64,000 nt of DNA from CAYJAZ01 sp964371865. GTDB taxonomy: Bacteria > Desulfobacterota > Desulfovibrionia > Desulfovibrionales > Desulfovibrionaceae. Below the pieces are notes generated by a model. The model saw nothing but the letters and a program-made list of their open reading frames with translations, had not been told where the DNA came from and did no database searches. Of the stretch, positions 36,811 through 44,544 are shown one piece after another. The stretch covers positions 1-64,000 of the forward strand of contig CAYJOR010000007.1 of assembly GCA_964371865.1 (NCBI GenBank), given 5' to 3'. Position 1 is the stretch's first letter. Each line of letters opens with the position of its first letter. The position numbers and the translations under genes were made by a program.

Positions 36811-36993
36811 ACTTTGATAATATCTATAAGTATTTGTAAGTAAAGAAAAATTTTCAGTATTGTCTTATTATTTACTTTGGGATGTTTAAAAATCACATGA
36901 TATTCTTCGCTTGCAATGTCGTGAAGAATTGTCTAAGCTATATTTTAGATAACTAATTGATTTTTCAACATGTTGTAAAGGAGTAAAGTTTTT

Positions 36994-37983
36994 ATGATAC
37001 TAGTTACAGGTGGATTGGGCTATATTGGAAGTCATACTGTGTTAGTTTTAATACAATCTGGTTATGATGTTGTTATCATTGATAATCTATATAATTCTAG
37101 TAGAAATGTACTTGCGTCTTTAGAAAGTATTACACAGAAGAAAATACCTTTTTATGAAATAAATTGTTGCGATAAAGATCTATTGGAAAACGTCTTTCTA
37201 AAGCATAAAATAGAATCTTGTATCCATTTTTGCGCTTATAAAGCTGTTGGTGAATCGAATGAAAAACCACTTGAATATTATTCAAATAATCTTATAAGCA
37301 CTCTGAATGTTCTTGACTTATTAAAAAAATATAAAGCAAAGAGCTTTATCTTTTCTTCTTCGGCAACAGTGTACGGTTCTCCACATACTGTGCCGATTAC
37401 AGAAGAGTTTCCTCTAAGTGTAACAAATCCTTACGGCAGAACAAAACTTATGATTGAAGATATGCTTAGAGATTTGGCAAAAGCTGAAAATGATTGGAGT
37501 ATAGCTCTTTTGCGCTACTTCAATCCTATTGGAGCTCACGAATCCGCTCTTATAGGCGATAATCCGAATGGTATACCAAATAATATAATGCCTTATATCT
37601 CAAGAGTTGCAGCAGGAAAACTTCAAACTCTGCCTGTTTTTGGCGATGATTATCCAACACCTGATGGTACAGGAGTAAGAGATTATATTCATGTTATGGA
37701 TTTAGCGAGAGGGCATGTTGCAAGTCTTGATTATCTTTCAGATAAAAAAGGTTTGTTTACTTATAATCTTGGTACAGGAAAGGGGTATAGCGTTCTTGAT
37801 TTAGTAAAAACATTTGAAAAAGTAAGTGGAAAAAATATTCCTTATGAAATCAAGGGTCGTCGTGCAGGGGATATTGCAACATGCTATGCTGATTCAACAA
37901 AAGCTTATCAAGAATTAGGTTGGAAATGTGAACATAATCTTAATGATATGATAAGAGATACATGGAACTTTGAAAATAATTAG
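36994..37983 (+). CDS. galE: UDP-glucose 4-epimerase
   Basis: The 329-residue protein is a full-length GalE of the extended SDR family. It has the NAD loop VTGGLGYIGSHTVLVL, catalytic Ser/Thr in FSSSATVYG, the YGRTK motif (Tyr and Lys of the active site), and the substrate region ALLRYFNPIGAHESALIGD. It interconverts UDP-glucose and UDP-galactose (and possibly the GlcNAc forms) and so supplies sugar donors to the capsule genes transcribed away from it. A GGAG site precedes the ATG, and a strong hairpin terminator follows, so it is probably a single-gene unit. Confidence 0.93.
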   Translation: MILVTGGLGYIGSHTVLVLIQSGYDVVIIDNLYNSSRNVLASLESITQKKIPFYEINCCDKDLLENVFLKHKIESCIHFCAYKAVGESNEKPLEYYSNNLISTLNVLDLLKKYKAKSFIFSSSATVYGSPHTVPITEEFPLSVTNPYGRTKLMIEDMLRDLAKAENDWSIALLRYFNPIGAHESALIGDNPNGIPNNIMPYISRVAAGKLQTLPVFGDDYPTPDGTGVRDYIHVMDLARGHVASLDYLSDKKGLFTYNLGTGKGYSVLDLVKTFEKVSGKNIPYEIKGRRAGDIATCYADSTKAYQELGWKCEHNLNDMIRDTWNFENN

Positions 37984-38013
37984 TTTTTTCAACCTTATGT
38001 AGTCGACGCAACT

Positions 38014-38057
38014 AAAATCGAAGTTACTTACTTGGGAGTGACTTCGATTTTTTCTTT
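38014..38057 (+). terminator. Rho-independent terminator after galE
   Basis: Arms AAAATCGAAGTTAC (38014-38027) and GTGACTTCGATTTT (38038-38051) form a 14-base stem with one wobble, followed directly by a T-rich tail. It lies 30 bases after the galE stop. Confidence 0.8.
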
Positions 38058-38100
38058 TTATAGCATTCGACATAAATATTCGGTTTTGTTTTTTCAAATC

Positions 38101-38154
38101 ATTTTAAAAATTTTATGCTGAAACAAAATTTAAAAATTTCGTACCAGCATAAAA
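38101..38154 (-). terminator. Terminator of the PHP/CehA-type gene
   Basis: On the minus strand, perfect arms TTTTATGCTG and CAGCATAAAA (38154-38145 and 38120-38111) enclose a 24-base loop and are followed by TTTTTAAAA. MITE copy C lies between this hairpin and the stop codon of the gene it should terminate. Confidence 0.6.
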
Positions 38155-38172
38155 TCTATTGATTGCCTATTA

Positions 38173-38267
38173 GGTGTGTTTCTAAGTTAAGAGAATTTAT
38201 GGAATTTCCAATAAAAATCATATCGTTATCAGAAAAAACGCAAAAGAATTAACTTAGGAATATATCC
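38173..38267. mobile_element. MITE-like element, copy C (shortened, about 95 bp)
   Basis: The ends GGTGTGTTTCTAAGTTAA and TTAACTTAGGAATATATCC are diverged forms of the copy A and B ends, flanked by TA at 38171-38172 and 38268-38269. The centre is mostly lost; only the subterminal pieces (GGAATTTCCA and AGAAAAAACGCAAAAGAA) remain. As with copy B, its edge base plus the flanking TA forms the TAG stop of the adjacent minus-strand gene. Confidence 0.65.
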
Positions 38268-40876
38268 TAGCTTACTGTTATAAAGTAAGGGTTAGCGTGC
38301 GCTTGCTTATTTTTGCTATCAGTTACAACTACTTGATACCAGTTATCTGCAGTTGCTTTTACGGCTTGTTTGAACACAGCATCGGTAGGATTATTGAATT
38401 TTTGTTCAGCAACAAGTCCATCTTTGCCATAAATCTCTACCTTTGCGATTCCATTTACTGATTTTACAGGTAATGAAATTTCAAAGTTTTCACCATTTTT
38501 CACATTAAATGTATTACCGAACATTTGTTCGTCACTTGGAGAGAGAAGAGGGCCATTACTTACATACGCATGCCCTAGAGCCATTTGTTTTGCAAAGTCG
38601 TCAAGAAGGTTATTTTTATCTTGTACTTTTACAAAGGTTCTTCCCATACCGGAGTATGTTATGTACTTACCAAGGGTTTTGAAAACATCATGTGTATCAG
38701 AGGAGCCTGTTAAGAAGTATTTCTTCCCGCCGGTAAGAGCTTTTGTCCAACGTTCTCTTGCAGAGTTTATGGTGCTTACATTATCCTCGTCGCCTGAATA
38801 GTCACCATTCATTTCTATCAAGTCGTACTGATCATAGTTTCCGCCGTACACGTTACCGAGGTTTTCTGCAGAGAATAAACCATAGAAAGACCATGGGTGG
38901 TTTGCAATGAAATACATATCTTTTGCATGCACAGAATCAACTATATCTTTGAAGTAGCCGTATTGATTAAATTTATACTTTCCGCCACTTTCTTTAGAAG
39001 TGCTGAGCATAAAGTCTCTTGCTGCTTGTGATCTTGGTAGCACGTTAAAGTGTGACCAACTTGCAGAGATTTCAACACCAGGAATGAATTCAATATCAAG
39101 TTTGTTATCTTTGATAACATTGAACACTTCAATATTTGCACTTGAATCATCGTGATCTGATACATAAGCAACATTGATTGCCGCGCCTAAGTTTGAACGT
39201 ACAAATTCTTCAGGGCTTGTGCACGCATCGGATTTATAAGTATGGTGGTGTAAATCTGTGTTATACCAACCTTCAGCTCTTAAATCGCCTACAGTTTCTA
39301 AAGTTACATTAATTTCTTTATCTGTTTCGGTATTACCTTTAATACGTACACCTTTTGTAAAGAAATCTATACCGTTACTTACTTCAATTTCAAAATCTCC
39401 GGGAGCAACTAAAACTTTATTTACTCCATTGTTTTCAAAGTCGCTATAGAAAAGGCTATTTGCAATATAACCAACTGTAGGTCTATGGAGACCCATTATT
39501 TGAATTTTAGAGTAAAGAGGTTTTCCATTTTGATCCTTTACATTTACAACCAATGGTACTGCTTTTGTAAGTGTTAAAGGAGCAGTGGTGATAGCAACAT
39601 TTTCACCTTTAGGTAAGCTGCCAGAGAGTACTAATTTTTCAGCATCAGTAGTAATAGCATAATCTTCTTCCATGCCATAAAGTCTATATTCTTCAAGCTT
39701 ATTAGGTCTAGTAAGTTTGATGGAGTATTCGCCTTTATCGTTTGCAGATGCCCAAGTAACAAAAGTCCAATCTTCACCATTTGTTCTTTCAACACCAACT
39801 ATACCATTTGGGATAGGTTTTTTATTGTTATCGAGTAACTGACCTGAAACTATGATGATTTCACTTGCAGGTACACCTTTTATTTCAAGCATTTGATCAG
39901 TTGTGTTTGAAATATCGCGTGTTGAATCTGTGCGCATATAGGCAACAATTTCAGTTTGTGTATTTGGTGCGTAGTCATACATAGAGTAAGAATCTGCATA
40001 ACCTGTACCTTCGTACACGTCTTCAACACCTGGAACGATAAGTCCGTTGGTGTATTCTGGGTGATAGATAGCTATAAAATCGTTTTGCGCTTTTTTGGTG
40101 TTCTCATTATAAACTGTTGTTCCAGGAGAGGTAAGACGTGTTGACTTACTGCTGAAGTTGAAACCTGTTGCACGAGCTTTAAATGTTTTTGATGTGCTGT
40201 TTTTAATTATAGATTTAACCTTTACATAATCATCTTGTGGTGCAAGTGAGTAGTAGGTTTCAATAATCATAGGCTCGGTAAAAGTTTGTGGATCGTCTGG
40301 TGAGTTTTCTTTATATTCGAGAATAACTTTTAGAGCAGGGTTTGGAGCAGACTTATCATCAAATTTGTAATTTTCTACAATTTCAAAGCTTGGAGTACCA
40401 CAGTTTGAAGGACTCCATGAATCCCAGCTATTCATAAGGAGGCGCATATCCCAAAGTCTGTCTTCGCTTACTTTGAGGCTGCCGGATTTAAAGCCGTCTG
40501 CCACTGATTTTCCAGCTTTACCGCTAACTTGTGCCATATCAAGCACAGAACCTACAGGGTATCCCCATGGGTCAGGAGAAATAACGCCAATGGCGATAGC
40601 AATTTTATCATTTGCGATAATAATATCTTTTGGATCGAGAGCATCGGCATCTTGAATAATGCTTGCACCATTTGCTACTATTCCGGCTGTAGTGAGTTGA
40701 GCAAGTGATGCTATAATTAATCCTGTACCTAAATATGGTTTATCAAGTTCAAGCACTTTCTTTTTTTCTTCGGTTGCTTTTGCTAATGCCTTTGTAACAC
40801 CCGGCATATTAATAACTGTAACACCGGCTGCCGTCATAACAGACATTGACTTTAAAAAACTTCTTCTACTAAACAT
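38267..40876 (-). CDS. Tat-exported CehA/McbA-type metallohydrolase with PHP domain
   Basis: The 869-residue protein starts with a twin-arginine signal (MFSRRSFLKSMSVMTAAGV) ending near an ALA site, so it is folded before export. Residues of about 60-560 contain beta-rich domains including carboxypeptidase-regulatory-like segments (VVNVKDQNGKPLYSKIQIMG). The catalytic PHP domain begins near 575 with YNTDLHHHTYKSDACTSPEE, then YVSDHDDS, FIPGVEISASWSHFNV, IANHPWSF and GSSDTHD, supplying the His/Asp/Glu metal ligands. PHP enzymes of this group hydrolyse phospho- or carbamate esters; the substrate is unknown. A C-terminal beta domain follows. A GGAGG site and a strong palindrome-bearing promoter precede it. 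Confidence 0.82.
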   Translation of the reverse strand: MFSRRSFLKSMSVMTAAGVTVINMPGVTKALAKATEEKKKVLELDKPYLGTGLIIASLAQLTTAGIVANGASIIQDADALDPKDIIIANDKIAIAIGVISPDPWGYPVGSVLDMAQVSGKAGKSVADGFKSGSLKVSEDRLWDMRLLMNSWDSWSPSNCGTPSFEIVENYKFDDKSAPNPALKVILEYKENSPDDPQTFTEPMIIETYYSLAPQDDYVKVKSIIKNSTSKTFKARATGFNFSSKSTRLTSPGTTVYNENTKKAQNDFIAIYHPEYTNGLIVPGVEDVYEGTGYADSYSMYDYAPNTQTEIVAYMRTDSTRDISNTTDQMLEIKGVPASEIIIVSGQLLDNNKKPIPNGIVGVERTNGEDWTFVTWASANDKGEYSIKLTRPNKLEEYRLYGMEEDYAITTDAEKLVLSGSLPKGENVAITTAPLTLTKAVPLVVNVKDQNGKPLYSKIQIMGLHRPTVGYIANSLFYSDFENNGVNKVLVAPGDFEIEVSNGIDFFTKGVRIKGNTETDKEINVTLETVGDLRAEGWYNTDLHHHTYKSDACTSPEEFVRSNLGAAINVAYVSDHDDSSANIEVFNVIKDNKLDIEFIPGVEISASWSHFNVLPRSQAARDFMLSTSKESGGKYKFNQYGYFKDIVDSVHAKDMYFIANHPWSFYGLFSAENLGNVYGGNYDQYDLIEMNGDYSGDEDNVSTINSARERWTKALTGGKKYFLTGSSDTHDVFKTLGKYITYSGMGRTFVKVQDKNNLLDDFAKQMALGHAYVSNGPLLSPSDEQMFGNTFNVKNGENFEISLPVKSVNGIAKVEIYGKDGLVAEQKFNNPTDAVFKQAVKATADNWYQVVVTDSKNKQAHANPYFITVS

Positions 40877-40892
40877 TGATAACCTCCATATG

Positions 40893-40952
40893 TAATCAAA
40901 TCTATAAATAATTTAGATTTGATTATAAGCCTTCCAGTGAGGGGAATGTCAA
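40893..40952 (-). promoter_or_regulatory. Promoter with palindromic operator before the PHP/CehA-type gene
   Basis: On the minus strand, consensus TTGACA (40952-40947) and TATAAT (40927-40922) are separated by 19 bases. A 12-base perfect inverted repeat, TAATCAAATCTA and TAGATTTGATTA (40925-40914 and 40904-40893), overlaps the -10 and the likely start site, and ends 17 bases before the start codon. A repressor bound here could block initiation; alternatively the RNA hairpin could act near the GGAGG site. Confidence 0.55.
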
Positions 40953-40983
40953 GTAGTTTTAAAAAATATATATAATAGTACTT

Positions 40984-41232
40984 AGTGACATCACATCCAA
41001 GAACTATTATTCAACTCGTGGTAGCCATATTGCCGGCACGAAAGATAATCGTGAAGCAAATCAAATAACAAATGCAGCCTTTGTGTCTGTAGAAGACTTT
41101 CAGCAGAGTTTTATGGTAAAGCACCGGCTTTTGCAATACTTAAATCTTGGTATTGATTGAGGAGATGAAAAAGAATATTATGCTCAGGCTCAATTAAATA
41201 ATATTTTAGATTCAAAGGTGTATTATAAATAA
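40984..41232 (+). pseudogene. Unidentified coding remnant with an in-frame TGA
   Basis: The 468-base gap between the PHP/CehA-type gene and aspA contains one frame that stays open for 82 codons except for a TGA at 41158-41160. It reads NYYSTRGSHIAGTKDNREAN ... VEDFQQSFMVKHRLLQYLNL before the TGA and GDEKEYYAQAQLNNILDSKV after it. There is no start codon with a ribosome site. The composition looks protein-like, so this is probably the end of a decayed gene with a Trp or Arg codon turned into TGA. I do not recognise the family. Confidence 0.4.
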
Positions 41233-41236
41233 AAAT

Positions 41237-41265
41237 TTGACATTATTTCGTGTTATAGCTAAAAC
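41237..41265 (+). promoter_or_regulatory. Candidate aspA promoter
   Basis: TTGACA (41237-41242) is followed after 17 bases by TAAAAC (41260-41265), 80 bases upstream of the aspA start. The -35 is perfect and the -10 is weak. Confidence 0.4.
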
Positions 41266-41344
41266 TTATTCAGAGTAGAAGTTCATGTTGAGAATTAAAA
41301 TAATGTTTAATCAAGTAAATATATAAACAAAATACGAGGTATGT

Positions 41345-42751
41345 ATGCACACACGTGTCGAACATGATTTTTTAGGCGAACTTGTTATTCCTGATGACGT
41401 TTACTATGGCATACAGACATTTAGAGCACTAGAAAATTTCAATATATCTAACGATAAAATTTGTGATTTTCCTGAGTTTATTATAGCTTTTGCACAAGTA
41501 AAAAAAGCAGCTGCTCTTACAAATGCTGAATTAAAACTTCTCCCAGAAAACTTAGTCGCACCAATTTGTCAAGCATGTGATGAAATCATAGCAGGAAAAC
41601 TTCACGAACAATTTCCTTTAGACTGCATTCAAGGTGGCGCCGGAACTTCTGTAAATATGAATGCAAATGAAGTAATTGCTAACAGAGTTTTGGAAATTAT
41701 GGGATATAAAAAAGGTGAATATGAACATTGTCATCCAAACAATCACATTAACCGCTCACAGTCAACTAATGATGCGTATCCAACTTCTTTACGTATAGCT
41801 CTCTATACAAAATTACTAAAGCTTAGTGATGCTGTAGAGTACCTAAGCGAAGGATTTAATAAGAAATCAGATGAATTTAGTAATGTATTAAAAATGGGAA
41901 GAACACAGCTACAAGATGCAGTGCCTATGACATTAGGTATGGAGTTTGGAGCTTATGCAAAAACAGTTAGAGAAGAAATTCCTCGTATTGCAATTTCAGC
42001 AAATCTTTTACTCGAAGTAAATATGGGCGCAACAGCTATTGGAACCGGTATCAATACACCTGTAGGGTATGCTGAACTTTGTGTGAAAAATCTGGCAAAA
42101 ACTACCGGCTACAATGTTGAACTTTCAAACAATCTCATTGAAGCGACTTGGGATACAGGTGACTTTGTACTTGTTTCAGCTCATCTAAAAAGAATTGCAA
42201 CTAAAGTTTCAAAAGTTTGTAATGATTTACGCTTGCTTTCATCTGGTCCTCGTTGTGGTATAAATGAGATAAATCTTCCACAATTACAACCTGGTTCGTC
42301 TATTATGCCGGGTAAGGTTAACCCTGTTATTCCGGAAGTGGTAAACCAAGTTTGTTTTGATATTATTGGCAAGGATTTGACGGTTACATTAGCATCAGAA
42401 GCAGGTCAGTTAGAACTAAATGTAATGGAACCAATTATTGCTATAGCACTTTTTAATGGAGTAGAAAGACTTACAAAAGCATTATACACACTCCAAGATA
42501 AATGTGTAGAAGGCATTACAGCAAATGTTGAACACTGTCACCAGCTAGTACAAAACAGTATAGGCATTGTCACAGCTCTAGTTCCCTATATCGGATATGA
42601 AAACTCGGCATCAATAGCAAAAGAGGCTTTAGAAAACAATGCTTCTGTTTACGAACTTGTGCTCGAACGCAAACTTTTATCTCAAGAGGCATTAGATAGC
42701 ATTTTATCACCGGAAGAGATGCTTCACCCTAATAGTAAATTATCCATTTAA
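41345..42751 (+). CDS. aspA: Aspartate ammonia-lyase
   Basis: The 468-residue protein follows the E. coli AspA sequence closely along its length: RVEHDFLGELVIPDDVYYGI, QGGAGTSVNMNANEVIANR, QSTNDAYPTSLRIALY, KMGRTQLQDAVPM, and the superfamily signature GSSIMPGKVNP, whose serine loop carries the catalytic base. It converts L-aspartate to fumarate and ammonia in the cytoplasm, feeding fumarate respiration or nitrogen supply. Fumarases share the fold, but the N-terminal wording and the LEVNMGATAIGTGINTP region favour AspA. A GAGG site lies 5 bases before ATG 41345. A hairpin terminator follows about 100 bases downstream. Confidence 0.9.
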   Translation: MHTRVEHDFLGELVIPDDVYYGIQTFRALENFNISNDKICDFPEFIIAFAQVKKAAALTNAELKLLPENLVAPICQACDEIIAGKLHEQFPLDCIQGGAGTSVNMNANEVIANRVLEIMGYKKGEYEHCHPNNHINRSQSTNDAYPTSLRIALYTKLLKLSDAVEYLSEGFNKKSDEFSNVLKMGRTQLQDAVPMTLGMEFGAYAKTVREEIPRIAISANLLLEVNMGATAIGTGINTPVGYAELCVKNLAKTTGYNVELSNNLIEATWDTGDFVLVSAHLKRIATKVSKVCNDLRLLSSGPRCGINEINLPQLQPGSSIMPGKVNPVIPEVVNQVCFDIIGKDLTVTLASEAGQLELNVMEPIIAIALFNGVERLTKALYTLQDKCVEGITANVEHCHQLVQNSIGIVTALVPYIGYENSASIAKEALENNASVYELVLERKLLSQEALDSILSPEEMLHPNSKLSI

Positions 42752-42853
42752 CAGCTAGGGTGTGTTCATTGAATTATATGTAAATGGTTGGAAAACATAT
42801 TTTTCCTGCATGTAAACTATTAACAAATAAAATTGAAAATTTTACAAGGTACG

Positions 42854-42880
42854 CCCTCTGAGTGATTAACACTTAGAGGG
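42854..42880 (+). terminator. Hairpin terminator downstream of aspA
   Basis: CCCTCTGAGTG and CACTTAGAGGG pair over 11 bases with one mismatch around a 5-base loop, followed by TTATATTA. The T tract is weak. Between the aspA stop and this hairpin, AGGGTGTGTTCATTGAA (from 42757) resembles the outer bases of the MITE ends and may be a relic. Confidence 0.55.
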
Positions 42881-42919
42881 TTATATTAATGTGTGGAGTT
42901 GTGGCTGTAACAGCTTGTA

Positions 42920-43015
42920 ATGGTTAGCCTAACGTTTTTTATTTTGACTGCTCTTGCTTTTGGTGGTGTTACTATTGCTATGACCATGATGATAAGATTG
43001 ATGATGGCTTCATAA
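42920..43015 (+). CDS. Possible 31-residue single-membrane-segment peptide
   Basis: The 435-base gap between aspA and the neuB-like gene contains one short frame. It starts MVSLTFFILTALAFGGVTIA and ends in a short basic and Met-rich tail (MMIRLMMAS), resembling a single-pass membrane peptide. No convincing ribosome site precedes the ATG; the nearest GGAG is over 20 bases upstream. It may be chance, and I would not rely on it without conservation data. Confidence 0.2.
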   Translation: MVSLTFFILTALAFGGVTIAMTMMIRLMMAS

Positions 43016-43065
43016 TTATCTTACAAAAGGCAGATATTGTATAACTAGTTAGATTGTTAGATAGA

Positions 43066-43094
43066 TTGACATATGTATCGTTTAGTATTAGAGT
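43066..43094 (+). promoter_or_regulatory. Candidate promoter of the second glycan operon
   Basis: TTGACA (43066-43071) and TAGAGT (43089-43094) are separated by 17 bases, about 90 bases upstream of the first gene of the plus-strand operon. The -35 is perfect and the -10 matches at four of six positions. Confidence 0.4.
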
Positions 43095-43186
43095 GCCTTA
43101 ACAATTCTTTTATGTATCTATAGTGGTTTATTATAGTTGCTAGGAATAAGAAGATAATAACTAATTCATTTGAGGTTGAGATTTAA

Positions 43187-44056
43187 ATGATACATCAAAT
43201 ATGTAGACATAAATTTGATAGTGCATCTCCTTGCTTTATCATAGCTGAAATAGGAATTAACCATAATGGTGACTTGGAAGTAGCAAAAGAGATGATCCAT
43301 GCTGCAAAAAAAGCAGGTTGTAATGCAGTTAAATTTCAAAAAAGAACTGTAGACGTTGTGTATTCTAAAGAAGAACTTGCAAAAGAAAGAGTAACGCCTT
43401 TTGGTTCAACAAATGGCGATTTGAAATATGGGCTTGAGTTTACTTTTGAAGATTATAAAGAAATTGATCTTCTGTGTAAAGAACTTGATATTGTTTGGTT
43501 TGCATCACCATGGGATGAACAGTCTGTTGATTTTCTTGAGCAGTTTGATGTGCCTTGTTATAAAATTGCAGCTGCAAGCATAACGGATGATGGTTTATTG
43601 AAAAGTATAAAAAATACAAAAAAACCGGTATTTATGTCTACAGGTATGAGTACAGAAGCAGAAATAGATAAAGCTGTGCAATGTATAGGATTGGATAAAT
43701 TGATTTTAATGCATTGTGTTTCTCTCTATCCAGCACCTGCAAATATGCTTAATCTTAGAGCTATGCAAACTTTGATGCAAAAATATCCTGTTCCTGTCGG
43801 TTATTCAGGACATGAACATGGCACTTTACTTTCAACTTGTGCTGTTTCTATGGGAGCTATTGCGGTAGAACGACACTTTACTCTTGACAGAGATATGTGG
43901 GGGAGTGATCAAAAAGCATCAATAAATCCTCAAGAAATGACTGAACTCGTTCAAGGTATAAGACTTTTTGAAGAAGCTTTAGGTAGCCCACTTTTGCAAT
44001 GCCTTAGAGAAGAAGAACCTGTGAAAGAAAAATTGAGGAGAGTTGTCAGTGTCTAA
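43187..44056 (+). CDS. NeuB-type sialic-acid synthase family protein lacking the SAF domain
   Basis: The 289-residue protein has the NeuB barrel: FIIAEIGINHNGDLEVAKEM, AVKFQKRTVD, the FASPWDEQSVDFLEQF segment, YKIAAASITDDG, MSTGMST, HCVSLYPAP, GYSGHEHG and ERHFTLDRDMWGSDQ. These enzymes condense phosphoenolpyruvate with a hexosamine to make nine-carbon 3-deoxy-ulosonic acids. It stops at LRRVVSV, so the C-terminal antifreeze-like SAF domain of about 60 residues, which adds an active-site arginine in NeuB, is absent. The next gene, a KdsC-type phosphatase, overlaps its end, suggesting a phosphorylated ulosonic acid intermediate. No CMP-sugar synthetase is seen in the window. Confidence 0.82.
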   Translation: MIHQICRHKFDSASPCFIIAEIGINHNGDLEVAKEMIHAAKKAGCNAVKFQKRTVDVVYSKEELAKERVTPFGSTNGDLKYGLEFTFEDYKEIDLLCKELDIVWFASPWDEQSVDFLEQFDVPCYKIAAASITDDGLLKSIKNTKKPVFMSTGMSTEAEIDKAVQCIGLDKLILMHCVSLYPAPANMLNLRAMQTLMQKYPVPVGYSGHEHGTLLSTCAVSMGAIAVERHFTLDRDMWGSDQKASINPQEMTELVQGIRLFEEALGSPLLQCLREEEPVKEKLRRVVSV

Positions 44057-44528
44057 AATACGATATATTTTGACTGATGTTGACGGAGTTTTGACTGACG
44101 GACGATTTTATCTGGATATTCACGGTAACGAAACAAAAGCAATTTGCTATAGAGATTTAGATGCTATAGGGGTGGGCAGAAGTTCTGGGCTTGATTTTGC
44201 CTTTGCTACAGGTGAACAAGGTAAGATGGTTGAAGTGTTGGCAAGACGTTTTAATATTACCAAAGTGTATCAAAATGCAAAAGATAAGAAAGAAGCACTT
44301 GAAGCTTTTTGCTGCGAGATGGCTATTTCTTTAGATGAAGTGGTGTATATTGGTGACAGTGATAGAGATGCACCGGCTCTTGCTGCTGCATCAATAAGCT
44401 TTGCGCCATGTGATGCAACAGAAAAAGCTTTGCAGAGTGCAAAGTATATTACAAAGTCTTCTGGAGGAACAGGAGTTTTGCTAGAAGTTGTTAATATGCT
44501 TATTGAGGGTAAACATTTCGCCAAATAA
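44049..44528 (+). CDS. KdsC-type HAD phosphatase
   Basis: The start is GTG 44049, eight bases after GAGGAG; an in-frame TTG at 44043 is too close to that site. The 159-residue protein has HAD motif I (LTDVDGVLTDG), motif II within LDFAFATGEQ, the lysine region QNAKDKKEALE and motif IV YIGDSDRDAPALAAA. It has no cap domain, as in KdsC. It should remove phosphate from a 3-deoxy-ulosonate phosphate made by the preceding NeuB-type enzyme, whose last codons it overlaps by 8 bases. A role in Kdo-8-phosphate or Neu5Ac-9-phosphate-like chemistry cannot be told apart from sequence. Confidence 0.82.
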   Translation: MSKIRYILTDVDGVLTDGRFYLDIHGNETKAICYRDLDAIGVGRSSGLDFAFATGEQGKMVEVLARRFNITKVYQNAKDKKEALEAFCCEMAISLDEVVYIGDSDRDAPALAAASISFAPCDATEKALQSAKYITKSSGGTGVLLEVVNMLIEGKHFAK

Positions 44529-44544
44529 AAAAAGTGGAAGCAAT

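Noticed and set aside
36704..36993. JUMPstart/ops element expected before some capsule operons
   Set aside because: No GGCGGTAGC-like text is present on either strand of the gap.
41158..41160. TGA read as selenocysteine
   Set aside because: No start codon, no hairpin of SECIS type seen just after it, and no recognised selenoprotein family. Decay is simpler.
42756..42858. Fourth MITE copy after aspA
   Set aside because: Only the first bases (AGGGTGTGTT) match. The far end (ACGCCCT) is too different and belongs to the terminator hairpin.
44488..44544. Upstream extension of the ThDP enzyme
   Set aside because: It overlaps the phosphatase gene in another frame and lacks a ribosome site. ATG 44545 has one and begins the domain.
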